A stretch of DNA of 64,000 nucleotides, from the NCBI GenBank assembly GCA_947475715.1, contig CANJNY010000011.1:1-64000 (forward strand), read 5' to 3'. The notes beneath the pieces are model-generated. The model saw only the letters and a program-made list of their open reading frames with translations. It was not told the origin of the DNA and ran no database searches. Positions 30,718-40,326 of this stretch are shown here, piece after piece. How positions within the stretch are numbered: position 1 is the first letter of the stretch; every line of letters starts with the position of its first letter. This DNA is from Prolixibacteraceae bacterium (lineage in GTDB: Bacteria; Bacteroidota; Bacteroidia; Bacteroidales; Prolixibacteraceae). A program made the translations under genes and the position numbers.

Positions 30718-32934
30718 ATGCAATTCCCTTTTTTCAAACAACTTGACGCGATGGATTGCGGGGCTTCCTGCATTCGGATGATTGCAAAGTTTTTTGGGCG
30801 CACCTATTCGTTGCACCAGGTTAAAAATATTTTGCACGTGTCTCGCGAAGGGGTATCCATGCTTGGTTTAAGTGATGCCGCCGAAAAACTGGGGTTCAGA
30901 ACACGGGGAGTTCGACTAACCTGGAACCAACTAAGTGAGGAGGTGCAACTCCCTTGTATTATACACTGGAATCAGAATCATTTTGTGATAGTTACAGCGA
31001 TCACAAAAAAAAGGAACTTCACACTGTTTACAGGAACGAAAAAAAAGGAACCGATCGTACACATCGCAGATCCGGCCCATGGCCTTCTTAAATATGATAA
31101 ATCTGAATTCATTAAATACTGGTCTGCACAAGGCAACGAGGGTATAGCCTTGTTAATCGAACCCACTGCTCAATTCTACAACGAGGAGACTGAAGATCAA
31201 CATACAAGGAAATACAGTTATTTGCTCAATTACCTGCGCCCTTATCGTAAATTCATCGTTCAACTGCTTCTGGGGATGTTAACAGGGAGCTTTATCAGTA
31301 TGATTTTCCCCTTTCTTACCCAATCGATTGTAGATTACGGAATAGGAAACAGTGACCTGAGTTTTATAGGGATGGTACTGATCGCACAGCTGGTGCTCAC
31401 ATTTGGTCAGACAGCAAACGAATTGATCCGAAACTGGATCATGCTGCACGTAACAACAAGGGTAAGTATTTCGCTGCTTTCCGATTTTTTGATCAAATTG
31501 ATGCGATTACCCATTTCATTCTTTGATTCCCGGATGGTTGGAGATATTATGCAACGACTTGGTGATCATCACCGTATTCAAAATTTTCTGACTACATCGC
31601 TGGTAAATATTTTGTTTGCCACCATCACGCTGGTTATTTACACCTTTATCATGGCCGCTTACAATCCCGGCATTTTATTGGTCTTTTTCACAGGTAGTAT
31701 TCTGTATATTGGGTGGGTTTTGCTTTTTCTCAATAAAAGAAGAGAGATTGATTATAAACGGTTTCAACAGGCTTCGGCCAATCAAAGCAATATCGTTCAG
31801 TTGATTACCGGCATGCAGGATATTAAAATAAATAATTGTGAAAAACAAAAACGGTGGGAATGGGAACGAATTCAGGCAAGATTATATAAAATCAATATAA
31901 AAGGACTTCTGCTGAATCAAAATCAACTTGTGGGTGGAACCTTTATCAATCAGACCAAAGATATTCTTATCTCATTTATGACTGCAAGGGCAGTTGTTAC
32001 TGGCGAAATGACACTGGGAATGATGATGGCAGTACAGTATATTATTGGTCAGTTAAATGCTCCAATTCAGTTGTTTATCGGATTTATTCAGTCTGCCCAG
32101 GATGCAAAAATCTCTCTGGAAAGATTGGGGGAGATCAATGAACAGGATGATGAAGAGAGAGCTGAAGATCATAGAATAGATGAAATACCGGCAGGAAAAG
32201 ATATCGTATTGAAAAACCTAACCTTTCAATATGAGGGTCCGGGATCACCAAAGGTATTAAAGGAGATCAGCCTGCGGGTTCCGGCGAATAAAATAACAGC
32301 CATTGTCGGCTCCAGTGGAAGCGGAAAGAGTACCCTGCTAAAACTGATACTTGGATTTTATAAACCTGTCACGGGGGAGATCTCACTTGACACTGTTTCA
32401 CTCTCCCGATATAGTCAGCAACAATGGCGTAACCGATGCGGTGTTGTATTACAGGATGGATTTATTTTCTCGGATTCCATTGCGGGAAACATTGCAATAG
32501 TTGACGAAATTCCTGATTCTGAAAAAATTGAACATGCAGTCAAAACAGCAAATATTCAGTCATTTATCGAATCACTTCCCCTGGGGTATGCCACCCGGAT
32601 CGGAAGCGATGGACATGGTTTAAGCACCGGCCAGAAACAGCGTATTCTTATTGCAAGATCAATATACAAAAACCCTGATTATCTGTTTTTTGACGAGGCT
32701 ACCAATGCCCTTGATGCCCGAAATGAGCTGGTAATCATGGACAATCTGAACCGGTTTTTTAAAGAGCGGACAGTAATAATCGTGGCCCACCGGTTGAGCA
32801 CGGTAAAAAATGCGGACCAGATTATTGTTCTGGAAGAGGGCGAAATTGTCGAAGTTGGAACACATAATGAGCTGGTTGAAAGAAAATCGGTCTATTATCA
32901 TCTTGTAAAAGACCAGCTCGAACTTGGAAATTAA
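30718..32934 (+). CDS. Peptidase-containing ABC exporter (C39, bacteriocin/GG-peptide type)
   Basis: A 738-residue inner-membrane exporter that cleaves double-glycine leaders and transports the product. The C39 peptidase domain (1-140) has the catalytic Cys14 (QLDAMDCGASC), His88 (HWNQNHFVIV) and Asp118 (IADPAHG), so it is expected to be active. Six membrane helices span about 165-460. The nucleotide-binding domain shows Walker A GSSGSGKS at 531-538, signature LSTGQ at 635-639, Walker B YLFFDEA (Asp659-Glu660) and the H-loop VAHRLST. It is followed 73 bp later by an HlyD adaptor, completing the inner part of a type I secretion system; the outer channel (TolC) is not in the window. Confidence 0.95.
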   Translation: MQFPFFKQLDAMDCGASCIRMIAKFFGRTYSLHQVKNILHVSREGVSMLGLSDAAEKLGFRTRGVRLTWNQLSEEVQLPCIIHWNQNHFVIVTAITKKRNFTLFTGTKKKEPIVHIADPAHGLLKYDKSEFIKYWSAQGNEGIALLIEPTAQFYNEETEDQHTRKYSYLLNYLRPYRKFIVQLLLGMLTGSFISMIFPFLTQSIVDYGIGNSDLSFIGMVLIAQLVLTFGQTANELIRNWIMLHVTTRVSISLLSDFLIKLMRLPISFFDSRMVGDIMQRLGDHHRIQNFLTTSLVNILFATITLVIYTFIMAAYNPGILLVFFTGSILYIGWVLLFLNKRREIDYKRFQQASANQSNIVQLITGMQDIKINNCEKQKRWEWERIQARLYKINIKGLLLNQNQLVGGTFINQTKDILISFMTARAVVTGEMTLGMMMAVQYIIGQLNAPIQLFIGFIQSAQDAKISLERLGEINEQDDEERAEDHRIDEIPAGKDIVLKNLTFQYEGPGSPKVLKEISLRVPANKITAIVGSSGSGKSTLLKLILGFYKPVTGEISLDTVSLSRYSQQQWRNRCGVVLQDGFIFSDSIAGNIAIVDEIPDSEKIEHAVKTANIQSFIESLPLGYATRIGSDGHGLSTGQKQRILIARSIYKNPDYLFFDEATNALDARNELVIMDNLNRFFKERTVIIVAHRLSTVKNADQIIVLEEGEIVEVGTHNELVERKSVYYHLVKDQLELGN

Positions 32935-33007
32935 TAACTTCTATCCATTGTTTTTTTCCAAGTGATTCAGTAAAAGTCGAAATTTGAATCTTAAGTTTAG
33001 ATATACT

Positions 33008-34309
33008 ATGCCTGAAAAAATAAATTTACAGCCACACAGTGAAGAGGTGCAGGATATTATGTCTTTCATTCCAAACCGTGTTATTCAATATGGGCTGACA
33101 ATGATCTTCACTGTTTTTGCAATTCTGGTTATTGGAAGCTATTATTATAAATCTCCGGAGATAATTAGAGCCCCAATGGTCTTGACGACTAAAAACCCAC
33201 CCGTTTCATTAATCAGTAAATCTACCGGAAAGATTGACCGTTTATTTGCCGGTGATGGTCAGATTATTGCGGAGAAAGAAAATATTGCACTGATTAACAA
33301 TCCTACAGATTACTCGCATTATCTGATTCTAAAAAAAGAATTAGCCGATTGCTTCCGGATTACAGTTTGGGATAAGCAGGTCTTTGAGGTTGAACTATCC
33401 GAACATCTTACCCTGGGTGAATTACAGAACAGTTTCGGCCCCTTTCTTAAAAGCCGGAATAATTTCAAACAATATCTGACACAAAATTTTCTTCCCCAAA
33501 AGATTGAATTAATCAATAAACAGATTATCAAGCATGAAGAGTATTACCGAACGCTAATGCGACAGATTGAGATTCAGCGGAATGACCTTTTATTATCGGA
33601 AAAAAGCTTTATGCGTGATTCCTCGCTTTTCCTGAAAAGGACAACCAGCGAGGCGGAATATGATAAATCGAGACAACTTTTCCTGTCAAAAAAGTCAGCT
33701 TATATAGGTTTTGAAGCGGCACTTAGGGAAACTGAATCAACAATTTTACAAATGCAGTCAACCAAAGTTGAACTGGAGATGCAGCACGAAAAGGAACTTT
33801 CTGATTTCCGGCTGGCTCTTGATGAATCGAAGCAGAATCTGGAGAATGCGATCCACCAGTGGGAGGAAAAATATCTCGTAGCAAGTCCAACGAAAGGGAA
33901 AGTAACTTTTACTTCAATCTGGAGTATTAACCAGGAGGTAAAAACCGGTGAACTAATCGCAACTATTATTCCATTGGAAGCCTCCGCGATCATTGCCAAG
34001 GCGGTGATTCCACCTTCCGGCTTTGGGAAAGTTGAAATTGGGCAGCGGGTAAATATTAAACTCAGCGGATTTCCCTATATGGAGTTTGGGATGCTAAGAG
34101 GAATCATAAAATCGATATCGCTGGTTCCCGATTCGAGGGGTTATATTGCTGAAATTGAGCTGTCTAAAGGGATGTCTTCGTCTTACCACAGCGTAAATCT
34201 GAAGTTTATCCAGCAGATGGATGGAACGGCAGAAATTATCACAAGGGATATGCGTCTGATAACTCGTCTGATCAATCCTTTAAAGGCCTTTTTCGACAAT
34301 GGAAAATAG
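33008..34309 (+). CDS. HlyD-family periplasmic adaptor (membrane fusion protein)
   Basis: A 433-residue adaptor linking the C39 exporter to an outer-membrane channel. One N-terminal membrane helix (GLTMIFTVFAILVIGSYYY, about 27-46) is followed by the first lipoyl half (PPVSLISKSTGKIDRLF), a long coiled coil (about 140-280) and the second lipoyl half (VASPTKGKVTF), then a beta-barrel domain. The ATG at 33008 is preferred to a TTG eight codons upstream. Placement after the transporter is standard for GG-peptide export systems in Bacteroidota. Confidence 0.92.
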   Translation: MPEKINLQPHSEEVQDIMSFIPNRVIQYGLTMIFTVFAILVIGSYYYKSPEIIRAPMVLTTKNPPVSLISKSTGKIDRLFAGDGQIIAEKENIALINNPTDYSHYLILKKELADCFRITVWDKQVFEVELSEHLTLGELQNSFGPFLKSRNNFKQYLTQNFLPQKIELINKQIIKHEEYYRTLMRQIEIQRNDLLLSEKSFMRDSSLFLKRTTSEAEYDKSRQLFLSKKSAYIGFEAALRETESTILQMQSTKVELEMQHEKELSDFRLALDESKQNLENAIHQWEEKYLVASPTKGKVTFTSIWSINQEVKTGELIATIIPLEASAIIAKAVIPPSGFGKVEIGQRVNIKLSGFPYMEFGMLRGIIKSISLVPDSRGYIAEIELSKGMSSSYHSVNLKFIQQMDGTAEIITRDMRLITRLINPLKAFFDNGK

Positions 34310-34439
34310 GTGCAGATGACAGTGGTAACAATTGGTGAATCTTTCCTATTAACCTTTGATTTCCATTCAGATTATAAGCGATTGAAAATTAAGTACCGTG
34401 AGAGGATGCTTAGTAAAGTTAGTTAGAAATGTTAGATTT

Positions 34440-34470
34440 AAAAAGGGAAGCATTGCATGCTTCCCCTTTG
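34440..34470. terminator. Bidirectional terminator between HlyD and kbl
   Basis: GGGAAGCAT (34445-34453) and ATGCTTCCC (34457-34465) pair with a three-base loop. A run of As precedes and CTTTGTTTTT follows, so it can act for both converging genes. Confidence 0.7.
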
Positions 34471-34484
34471 TTTTTCAGAATGGG

Positions 34485-35675
34485 TTATTTCAATACTCCC
34501 AAGGCCTTACCCACTTTTGTGAATGCCATAACTGCCTGATCAAGATGTTGCTGATGATGAGCGGCTGAAAGTTGGACCCTGATCCGGGCCTCTCCATTGG
34601 GTACTACGGGATAATAGAATCCGATTACATAAATCCCCTCGTTGAGTAAACGGGCGGCAAACTCCTGCGATAATTTTGCATCATAGAGCATTACCGCACA
34701 AATAGCTGACTTTGTGGGTTTAATATCAAAACCTGCCTCCTTGATTTTGGTTACAAAATAGTCGGTGTTACGATGTAACCGGTTTTGAAGTTCTTTCGTT
34801 TCTGTCATCATCTCAAACATTCGGATCCCTGCCCCCACAACCGATGGTGGAATAGCATTTGAAAACAAATAGGGGCGTGAACGTTGCCGTAATAATTCGA
34901 TGATCTCTTTTTTACCGGTTGTAAAACCTCCGATAGCGCCACCAAATGCTTTTCCAAGGGTGCCGGTAATAATATCCACTTCGCCCCTGACATTAAATCT
35001 CTCCGTCACACCTCGTCCCGTATCCCCTACAACGCCGGCTGAATGGCATTCATCAACCATAACCAAGGCATTATATTTTCGGGCAAGCCCGACAATTTCA
35101 TCTAATGGTGCCACATTTCCGTCCATCGAGAAAACACCATCGGTGACGATAATCCGAAAACGGGAATCCTGGGCTGCCTGAAGCTGAAGTTCAAGATCTT
35201 TCATATCGGCATTTTTATACCGAAACCGGCGTGCTTTTGACAATCTTACCCCGTCAATAATTGAGGCATGGTTCAGCGAATCAGAGATAATTGCATCTTC
35301 CTCCTGAAATAATGGTTCAAAGAGACCTCCGTTTGCATCAAAACAGGCAGCATACAGAATCGAATCTTCAGTTCCAAAGAATTCTGCAATCTTTGCCTCA
35401 AGCACCTTATGAAGATCGGTGGTGCCACAAATAAACCGAACAGAGGACATCCCAAAACCATGAGAATCGAGTGCCGATTTGGCTGCCTTAATCAATTCGG
35501 GATGGTTGGAAAGACCCAGATAATTATTTGCACAAAAATTGAGTACCTCCTCCCCGGAATTAAGCCTGATCACTGCATCCTGAGCGGAGGTAATGATACG
35601 TTCTGTTTTGTATAATCCGGCTTCCCTGATCTGTGAAAGCTGATCTTGTAAATGTTCCTTTATTTTTCCGTACAT
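34485..35675 (-). CDS. kbl: 2-amino-3-ketobutyrate CoA ligase (glycine C-acetyltransferase)
   Basis: A 396-residue PLP enzyme of the alpha-oxoamine synthase family that cleaves 2-amino-3-ketobutyrate with CoA to glycine and acetyl-CoA (threonine breakdown). LNFCANNYLGLSNHP, FGMSSVRFICGTTDLHKVLE, VDECHSAGVVG and the Schiff-base Lys242 in TGTLGKAFGGAIGG match Kbl closely. No threonine dehydrogenase (tdh) is beside it. It shares only the fold with the SPT at the left of the window. Confidence 0.95.
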   Translation of the reverse strand: MYGKIKEHLQDQLSQIREAGLYKTERIITSAQDAVIRLNSGEEVLNFCANNYLGLSNHPELIKAAKSALDSHGFGMSSVRFICGTTDLHKVLEAKIAEFFGTEDSILYAACFDANGGLFEPLFQEEDAIISDSLNHASIIDGVRLSKARRFRYKNADMKDLELQLQAAQDSRFRIIVTDGVFSMDGNVAPLDEIVGLARKYNALVMVDECHSAGVVGDTGRGVTERFNVRGEVDIITGTLGKAFGGAIGGFTTGKKEIIELLRQRSRPYLFSNAIPPSVVGAGIRMFEMMTETKELQNRLHRNTDYFVTKIKEAGFDIKPTKSAICAVMLYDAKLSQEFAARLLNEGIYVIGFYYPVVPNGEARIRVQLSAAHHQQHLDQAVMAFTKVGKALGVLK

Positions 35676-35756
35676 ACCTAAATATCCATTTAAATTAAGC
35701 GACTAAAACTAAAAAAAAGAGTTTATCCGAACAAGGACTTATCGCATGGTTAATTT

Positions 35757-35764
35757 CAAAGATA
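35757..35764 (-). promoter_or_regulatory. Putative -7 box of kbl (TATCTTTG)
   Basis: Exact TATCTTTG on the minus strand, 82 bases before the kbl start, in the divergent gap shared with the superoxide dismutase gene. Confidence 0.45.
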
Positions 35765-35824
35765 GCTTAAACTTTTATGGCTTATGATTGTTTGATTATT
35801 AACCGTTTTAAAACAATAGCTATT

Positions 35825-36610
35825 ATGACAACCGAGCAAAATTCACGCAGAGATTTTTTCAAAAAAGCTTCCCTTTCAGGAATTGCATTATTTGTTTCCT
35901 CCAAGTTCTCCTTTGCTGCAAAGCCTTCCACACCGGGTACCCCATCACTGGATCTGGCAATTTCTAAATTAGCTGATTATCAGCTGACCGGGCAATCGAA
36001 GCAAAATCCTTTACCCTACGGTTATGCTGAGCTGGAACCATGTATCGATGCCAAAACAATGGAAATCCACTATTCAAAACATCATGCTGCCTATACCAAG
36101 AATATGAATGAGATGTCGGCAAGTGCCAACACTGGTTCCAAACCATTATTTCAGCTCTTTGCAGAAATTGATAAATATCCTGTTCCATTAAAGAACAACG
36201 CAGGAGGATTTTATAACCATCTGTTGTTCTGGACGGTATTAGCTCCTGCGACTGGTCAGGCACCCGAAGGAAAGCTCCTTGCAGCGATTAATGAAACATT
36301 TGGTGGTTTCGATAAATTCAAGGAAATCTTCAGCAATGCCGGGAAGAAACAGTTTGGAAGTGGGTGGGCATGGCTCTCTGTTGATGAACACGGAAAACTG
36401 GTTGTTAGCGCAACCGCCAATCAGGATAATCCACTGATGAGTACAACAGAATCGAAAGGAATTCCGGTTCTTGCCCTTGATGTTTGGGAACATGCGTACT
36501 ATCTTCAATATCAGAACCGCAGACCTGATTATGTGGAGGCTTTCTGGAAAATTGTCAATTGGAAAGAGGTGAACCGTCGTTATGAGGAAGCGCTTTTGGC
36601 AGTAAAATAA
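35825..36610 (+). CDS. Tat-exported Fe/Mn superoxide dismutase
   Basis: A 261-residue enzyme that disproportionates superoxide. The N-terminus has a twin-arginine signal (NSRRDFFKKASLSGIALFVSS), so the folded metalloenzyme is predicted to be exported. The SOD part starts near residue 55 (PLPYGYAELEPCIDAKTMEIHYSKHHAAY) with metal ligands His in EIHYSKHH, His in FYNHLLFW, and Asp/His in LDVWEHAYY; the GSGWAWL core is present. I chose the ATG at 35825 because it gives a short basic n-region; the ATG at 35777 adds 16 residues. A tatA gene lies at 43.9 kb. Iron versus manganese cannot be decided from this alone. Confidence 0.92.
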   Translation: MTTEQNSRRDFFKKASLSGIALFVSSKFSFAAKPSTPGTPSLDLAISKLADYQLTGQSKQNPLPYGYAELEPCIDAKTMEIHYSKHHAAYTKNMNEMSASANTGSKPLFQLFAEIDKYPVPLKNNAGGFYNHLLFWTVLAPATGQAPEGKLLAAINETFGGFDKFKEIFSNAGKKQFGSGWAWLSVDEHGKLVVSATANQDNPLMSTTESKGIPVLALDVWEHAYYLQYQNRRPDYVEAFWKIVNWKEVNRRYEEALLAVK

Positions 36611-36651
36611 CCTTCGTAAGATTAATTAAACCAGCGATTGGATTTAAATTA

Positions 36652-36695
36652 AATCCCCAAAAATCAGGAAGGTTACCTGATTTTTGGGGATTTTT
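36652..36695. terminator. Bidirectional terminator between the SOD gene and gltX
   Basis: Perfect 17-bp stem AATCCCCAAAAATCAGG/CCTGATTTTTGGGGATT with a seven-base loop, followed by TTT and preceded by AT-rich sequence. Located in the convergent gap. Confidence 0.85.
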
Positions 36696-36732
36696 ATCGT
36701 ACCGATTTTTCAATCAGAGGCAAATAGACCCA

Positions 36733-38262
36733 TTAAATTTTAATCGTATCAACAGCTTTGCGAATACGTAAAACCGTTTCGGACTGACCAATTATTTCGC
36801 AAATTTCGAAGATATCGGGACCAAAACTGCCGCCAACCAGGCAGAGGCGCAATGAATTCATCACTGTACCAAAATTCCAACCTTTAGCGGTTACAAAAGC
36901 AGAAAATGGTTCCTTAATTTCAGGTGCATGCCACACTTTCAGCGTTTCAAAGAAGTGGGAGATTTCACTCATTATCGCAGGAACATCATCCTTCCATCGT
37001 TTGCTGACAATCTTTTCATCATAGGCATCAGGGGCACGAAATAAGAAGTGACTCTGATCCCATATTTCGGATACAAAGTTACACCGCTCCTTGACCATTC
37101 CGCTAACTTTAACCGCCATATCCAGGTCGGCCGTAACACCTTTAATATGAAGCAATGGGAGTAATAACTCTCCCAGTTCCTGATCCGACTTTTTTATAAA
37201 ATACTGATGATTAAACCATTTAGTTTTTTCAGGATCGAATCTGGCGCCTGATTTACCAACACGTTCGAGCGTAAAGGCCTGGCAAAGCTCCTCCATGGAG
37301 AAGATCTCCTGCTCTGTTCCCGGATTCCAACCCAAAAGAGCAAGCATATTTATAAAGGCATCAGGAAAATAACCATCTTCACGGTAGCCGCGCGACGGTT
37401 CACCGGTCACCTTATCTTTCCAGAGGAGCGGAAAAACCGGAAATCCCAGTTTATCGCCATCGCGTTTACTTAACTTCCCTTTCCCCTCGGGTTTTAAAAT
37501 TAATGGAAGGTGAGTAAAACGGGGCATGGTATCTTCCCAACCAAAGGCACGGTATAATAATACGTGCAACGGCATCGAAGGAAGCCACTCCTCCCCCCGT
37601 ATCACATGCGAAATCTCCATCAAATGATCGTCAACCACATTGGCAAGATGGTAGGTAGGCATTCCGTCACTCTTAAACAAAACCTTGTCGTCGAGTAATG
37701 AAGTATTAAAAGTTACCCTTCCCCTGATCAGATCGACCTCCGTTACATCCAGATTATCAGGCATCCTGAACCGAATAACGTAATGAGTTGATGATAAAAG
37801 CAAAGCGTTACTTTGCTCCTCCGGTAGAGAAATCGAATTTTTCATCTGCCCTCTTGACAGAGCATTATAGGTGAAGGTTTCCCCTTTGGATTCAGCGGAT
37901 GTGCGTGCCTGATCGAGTTCCTCCGGGGTATCGAAAGCGTAATAGGCATCACCGCTCACTAGAAGTTGCTCTGCATATTGACGGTACAGCTCTTTTCGTT
38001 CGCTTTGCCGGTATGGAGCAAACGCTCCTCCCTGTTTAGGCCCTTCATCAATGGTGATCCCGCACCATTCAAGCGCCTCCTGAATATACGCTTCAGCTCC
38101 GGGGACATAGCGTGCCTGATCGGTGTCTTCAATCCGAAGAAGAAAATCGCCGCCATGTTTTTTGGCAAACAGATAATTAAATAATGCGGTACGTACACCT
38201 CCGATGTGAAGCGGTCCGGTTGGACTTGGGGCAAAACGAACCCTGACTTTTCTTTCGCTCAT
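36733..38262 (-). CDS. gltX: Glutamyl-tRNA synthetase
   Basis: A 509-residue class I synthetase charging tRNA-Glu. RFAPSPTGPLHIGG (HIGH-like motif at 19-22), LLRIEDTDQAR and KLSKR at 263-267 are diagnostic of bacterial GluRS. Length is standard. The non-overlapping glnS at 6 kb means glutaminylation does not need misacylation of tRNA-Gln by this enzyme. Confidence 0.97.
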   Translation of the reverse strand: MSERKVRVRFAPSPTGPLHIGGVRTALFNYLFAKKHGGDFLLRIEDTDQARYVPGAEAYIQEALEWCGITIDEGPKQGGAFAPYRQSERKELYRQYAEQLLVSGDAYYAFDTPEELDQARTSAESKGETFTYNALSRGQMKNSISLPEEQSNALLLSSTHYVIRFRMPDNLDVTEVDLIRGRVTFNTSLLDDKVLFKSDGMPTYHLANVVDDHLMEISHVIRGEEWLPSMPLHVLLYRAFGWEDTMPRFTHLPLILKPEGKGKLSKRDGDKLGFPVFPLLWKDKVTGEPSRGYREDGYFPDAFINMLALLGWNPGTEQEIFSMEELCQAFTLERVGKSGARFDPEKTKWFNHQYFIKKSDQELGELLLPLLHIKGVTADLDMAVKVSGMVKERCNFVSEIWDQSHFLFRAPDAYDEKIVSKRWKDDVPAIMSEISHFFETLKVWHAPEIKEPFSAFVTAKGWNFGTVMNSLRLCLVGGSFGPDIFEICEIIGQSETVLRIRKAVDTIKI

Positions 38263-38297
38263 GACAATCTTTTTTGGGGAATTCCCTGATTTTTTTA

Positions 38298-38305
38298 CAA
38301 AGATA
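38298..38305 (-). promoter_or_regulatory. Putative -7 box of gltX (TATCTTTG)
   Basis: Exact TATCTTTG on the minus strand, 36 bases before the gltX start. No T-box-like leader is seen. Confidence 0.5.
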
Positions 38306-38450
38306 AGGATTTAGGGGAAAAAGGTACGAATGGAGACAGCTCATGGGAAGAGCGACAATGAAAATCATAATCAAACAGCATAGCAGGATTCAAAGAAAGC
38401 AGATTATTTTTCACGGATCACCTAAGGAAAGTAAAACCCGAATGATTCGT

Positions 38451-39305
38451 CTATTCGTGCGGTTCGGGATGGATGTAAACTTCACTCCTGGCAATAACCC
38501 TCCCGAGTTCATGTTCAATATCGTCGCAAAGCTCATGGACCTGACGCAGCGTAAGATCAGGATCGAGGTGAATATTGAATTTGATGAATGTATCAGCACC
38601 GGCAGTCCTGATTTTCATACTATGGAAATGTTTAACTTCCGAATAATTAAGCAAGGTTTGTTCAACTATTTTAAGTGTATTTGCCGGAGCTTTATCGAGC
38701 AGCACGTCAATCGCTCTTTTACCCAGGCGATATGAAACCGACAATACGATTATGGCAACTCCCAATGCTGCAGCTGCATCAGCAAAATACCATCCAAAAT
38801 TAGCACAGATTAAGCCAAACAATACAACTGCAGAACTCCATATATCTGTCGAGAAGTGAAGTGCATCAGCTTCAAGCGCCTGACTGTTGTGTTTTTTGGC
38901 TACTCTTGAGAGCATTCGGGAGCGGTTAATATCAATAATGATAGAAGTAATTATAACGATATAACTCCAGTACGTAACTTCAATATGGGTTTGGCCTGAA
39001 ATAAGCCGGCTTACTGCTTCGTAGATGATCCAGGCACAGGTGATCAATAAAAGTATGGTCTCCACAAGGGCAGAAAGGTTCTCAATTTTACCATGACCGA
39101 AATGGTGGTGTTCGTCGGCCGGTTTATCGGATACCCGGACAGAGAAATAGGTGATTACTGCTGCCACCAGGTCAAGACCGGAATGTAAGGCTTCAGACAA
39201 AATACCAAGACTGCCGGTTAGAATACCAATAACTAATTTAGAACCGGTCAGGAAAATAGCGGCAAAAACAGAAATAAGGGCAACTCTTTTTTTCTCACCA
39301 ACCAT
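38451..39305 (-). CDS. Cation diffusion facilitator (CDF) metal exporter
   Basis: A 284-residue CDF-family antiporter moving divalent metals (Zn, Fe, Mn or Co) out of the cytoplasm. Six membrane helices span residues 8-200. The metal site is HxxxD in helix 2 (His41, Asp45) and HxxxD in helix 5 (His150, Asp154). HD-HD would be Zn-type, but metal selectivity should be treated as unknown. A His-rich loop (DEHHHFGHG, about 64-72) and a cytoplasmic ferredoxin-like domain (from about 205) ending HIHLDPDLTL complete it. It stands alone between gltX and dapF. Confidence 0.93.
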   Translation of the reverse strand: MVGEKKRVALISVFAAIFLTGSKLVIGILTGSLGILSEALHSGLDLVAAVITYFSVRVSDKPADEHHHFGHGKIENLSALVETILLLITCAWIIYEAVSRLISGQTHIEVTYWSYIVIITSIIIDINRSRMLSRVAKKHNSQALEADALHFSTDIWSSAVVLFGLICANFGWYFADAAAALGVAIIVLSVSYRLGKRAIDVLLDKAPANTLKIVEQTLLNYSEVKHFHSMKIRTAGADTFIKFNIHLDPDLTLRQVHELCDDIEHELGRVIARSEVYIHPEPHE

Positions 39306-39386
39306 AATTTAAGGATATAAAGTAATTGCAATTTAATAGATTCTTTCCGGATTTAACGCAAAAAGGGGGTAATTTCCTCGTTGCTT

Positions 39387-40232
39387 TCATGTAAGTTCAA
39401 AGGAATCCGGCTTGAGCCATCCTTCAAAAACATGATTTGCCGTTCCCGTCATATAAACCGAATTATCGATCCACTCGATAAGCAAATTACCTAACGTGAG
39501 ATGGACGGTCACTTCCTTTCCGGTTAATCCATTCAGAGAAGCCGCCACAGCCGAAGCACAACTTCCGGTTCCACAGGCCAGTGTACTTCCGGCTCCCCGT
39601 TCCCAGGTTCTTACTTTAATCTCCTTGTCATTTATCACCTCTACAAAGTTAACATTGGTCTTTTGCGGAAAAGTGGGGTGCTGTTCAATCTCCTTTCCGG
39701 TTGAAACAATATCCATATTATCAAGATGTTCCACAAAAACCATCGTATGGGGAACCCCCATCAGCATACTGCTGATTTTAAGCTCTTTACCTGAAACAAG
39801 AAGCGGTTCGTTGATTACCATTCCGGCAGAGCCAGTCATCGGAATTTGAGAACGCTCGAAAAGCGGAGCACCCATATTTACTTTAACAAATAAAACCTTC
39901 CCATCTTCAACAATCAGTTCAGGAATCATTATTCCAGCTCTGGTTTCGATCGTAAATGAGAGAGCTGTATTAATTTGATTATCATAGATATATTTAGCAA
40001 AACAGCGTATTCCATTACCGCACATGTTAGCTTCGCTGCCATCCGAATTGATAATCCTCATTTTTACATCAGCAATTTCGGATGGAAGAATTAAAATTAT
40101 CCCATCGGCCCCAATTCCCTGCCTCCGGTCGCACAACCTGATTGCAAGAGCGGGCAAATCAAACTTTAACGGATCGAGTTCATCGAATAAAATAAAATCG
40201 TTTCCCAACCCGTGCATCTTTTGAAATTTCAT
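39387..40232 (-). CDS. dapF: Diaminopimelate epimerase
   Basis: A 281-residue PLP-independent racemase converting LL- to meso-diaminopimelate for lysine and peptidoglycan. The two catalytic cysteines are visible: Cys71 in ANMCGNGIRC and Cys220 in LACGTGSCA. The N-terminal KMHGLGNDFILFD is diagnostic. Length is typical. Expected of a Gram-negative with DAP-type peptidoglycan. Confidence 0.96.
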   Translation of the reverse strand: MKFQKMHGLGNDFILFDELDPLKFDLPALAIRLCDRRQGIGADGIILILPSEIADVKMRIINSDGSEANMCGNGIRCFAKYIYDNQINTALSFTIETRAGIMIPELIVEDGKVLFVKVNMGAPLFERSQIPMTGSAGMVINEPLLVSGKELKISSMLMGVPHTMVFVEHLDNMDIVSTGKEIEQHPTFPQKTNVNFVEVINDKEIKVRTWERGAGSTLACGTGSCASAVAASLNGLTGKEVTVHLTLGNLLIEWIDNSVYMTGTANHVFEGWLKPDSFELT

Positions 40233-40256
40233 TGTTCAGGATTTTGATTCTACAGA

Positions 40257-40264
40257 CAAAGATA
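40257..40264 (-). promoter_or_regulatory. Putative -7 box of dapF (TATCTTTG)
   Basis: Exact TATCTTTG on the minus strand, 25 bases before the dapF start. Confidence 0.45.
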
Positions 40265-40326
40265 CTAAAATTGAGTGTTGAACGAAAAAATTGTTACCGT
40301 TGATTCGCACTTAATCGTGCACTATT

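Noticed and set aside
38263-38450. T-box or tRNA-like leader upstream of gltX (and of glnS at 5920-6056)
   Set aside because: No T-box sequence, specifier loop or terminator/antiterminator pair; leaders appear short with a -7 box close to the start.
38343-38735. Plus-strand ORF of 130 residues overlapping the CDF transporter gene
   Set aside because: It is mostly antisense to a well-supported CDF gene and shows no family resemblance.
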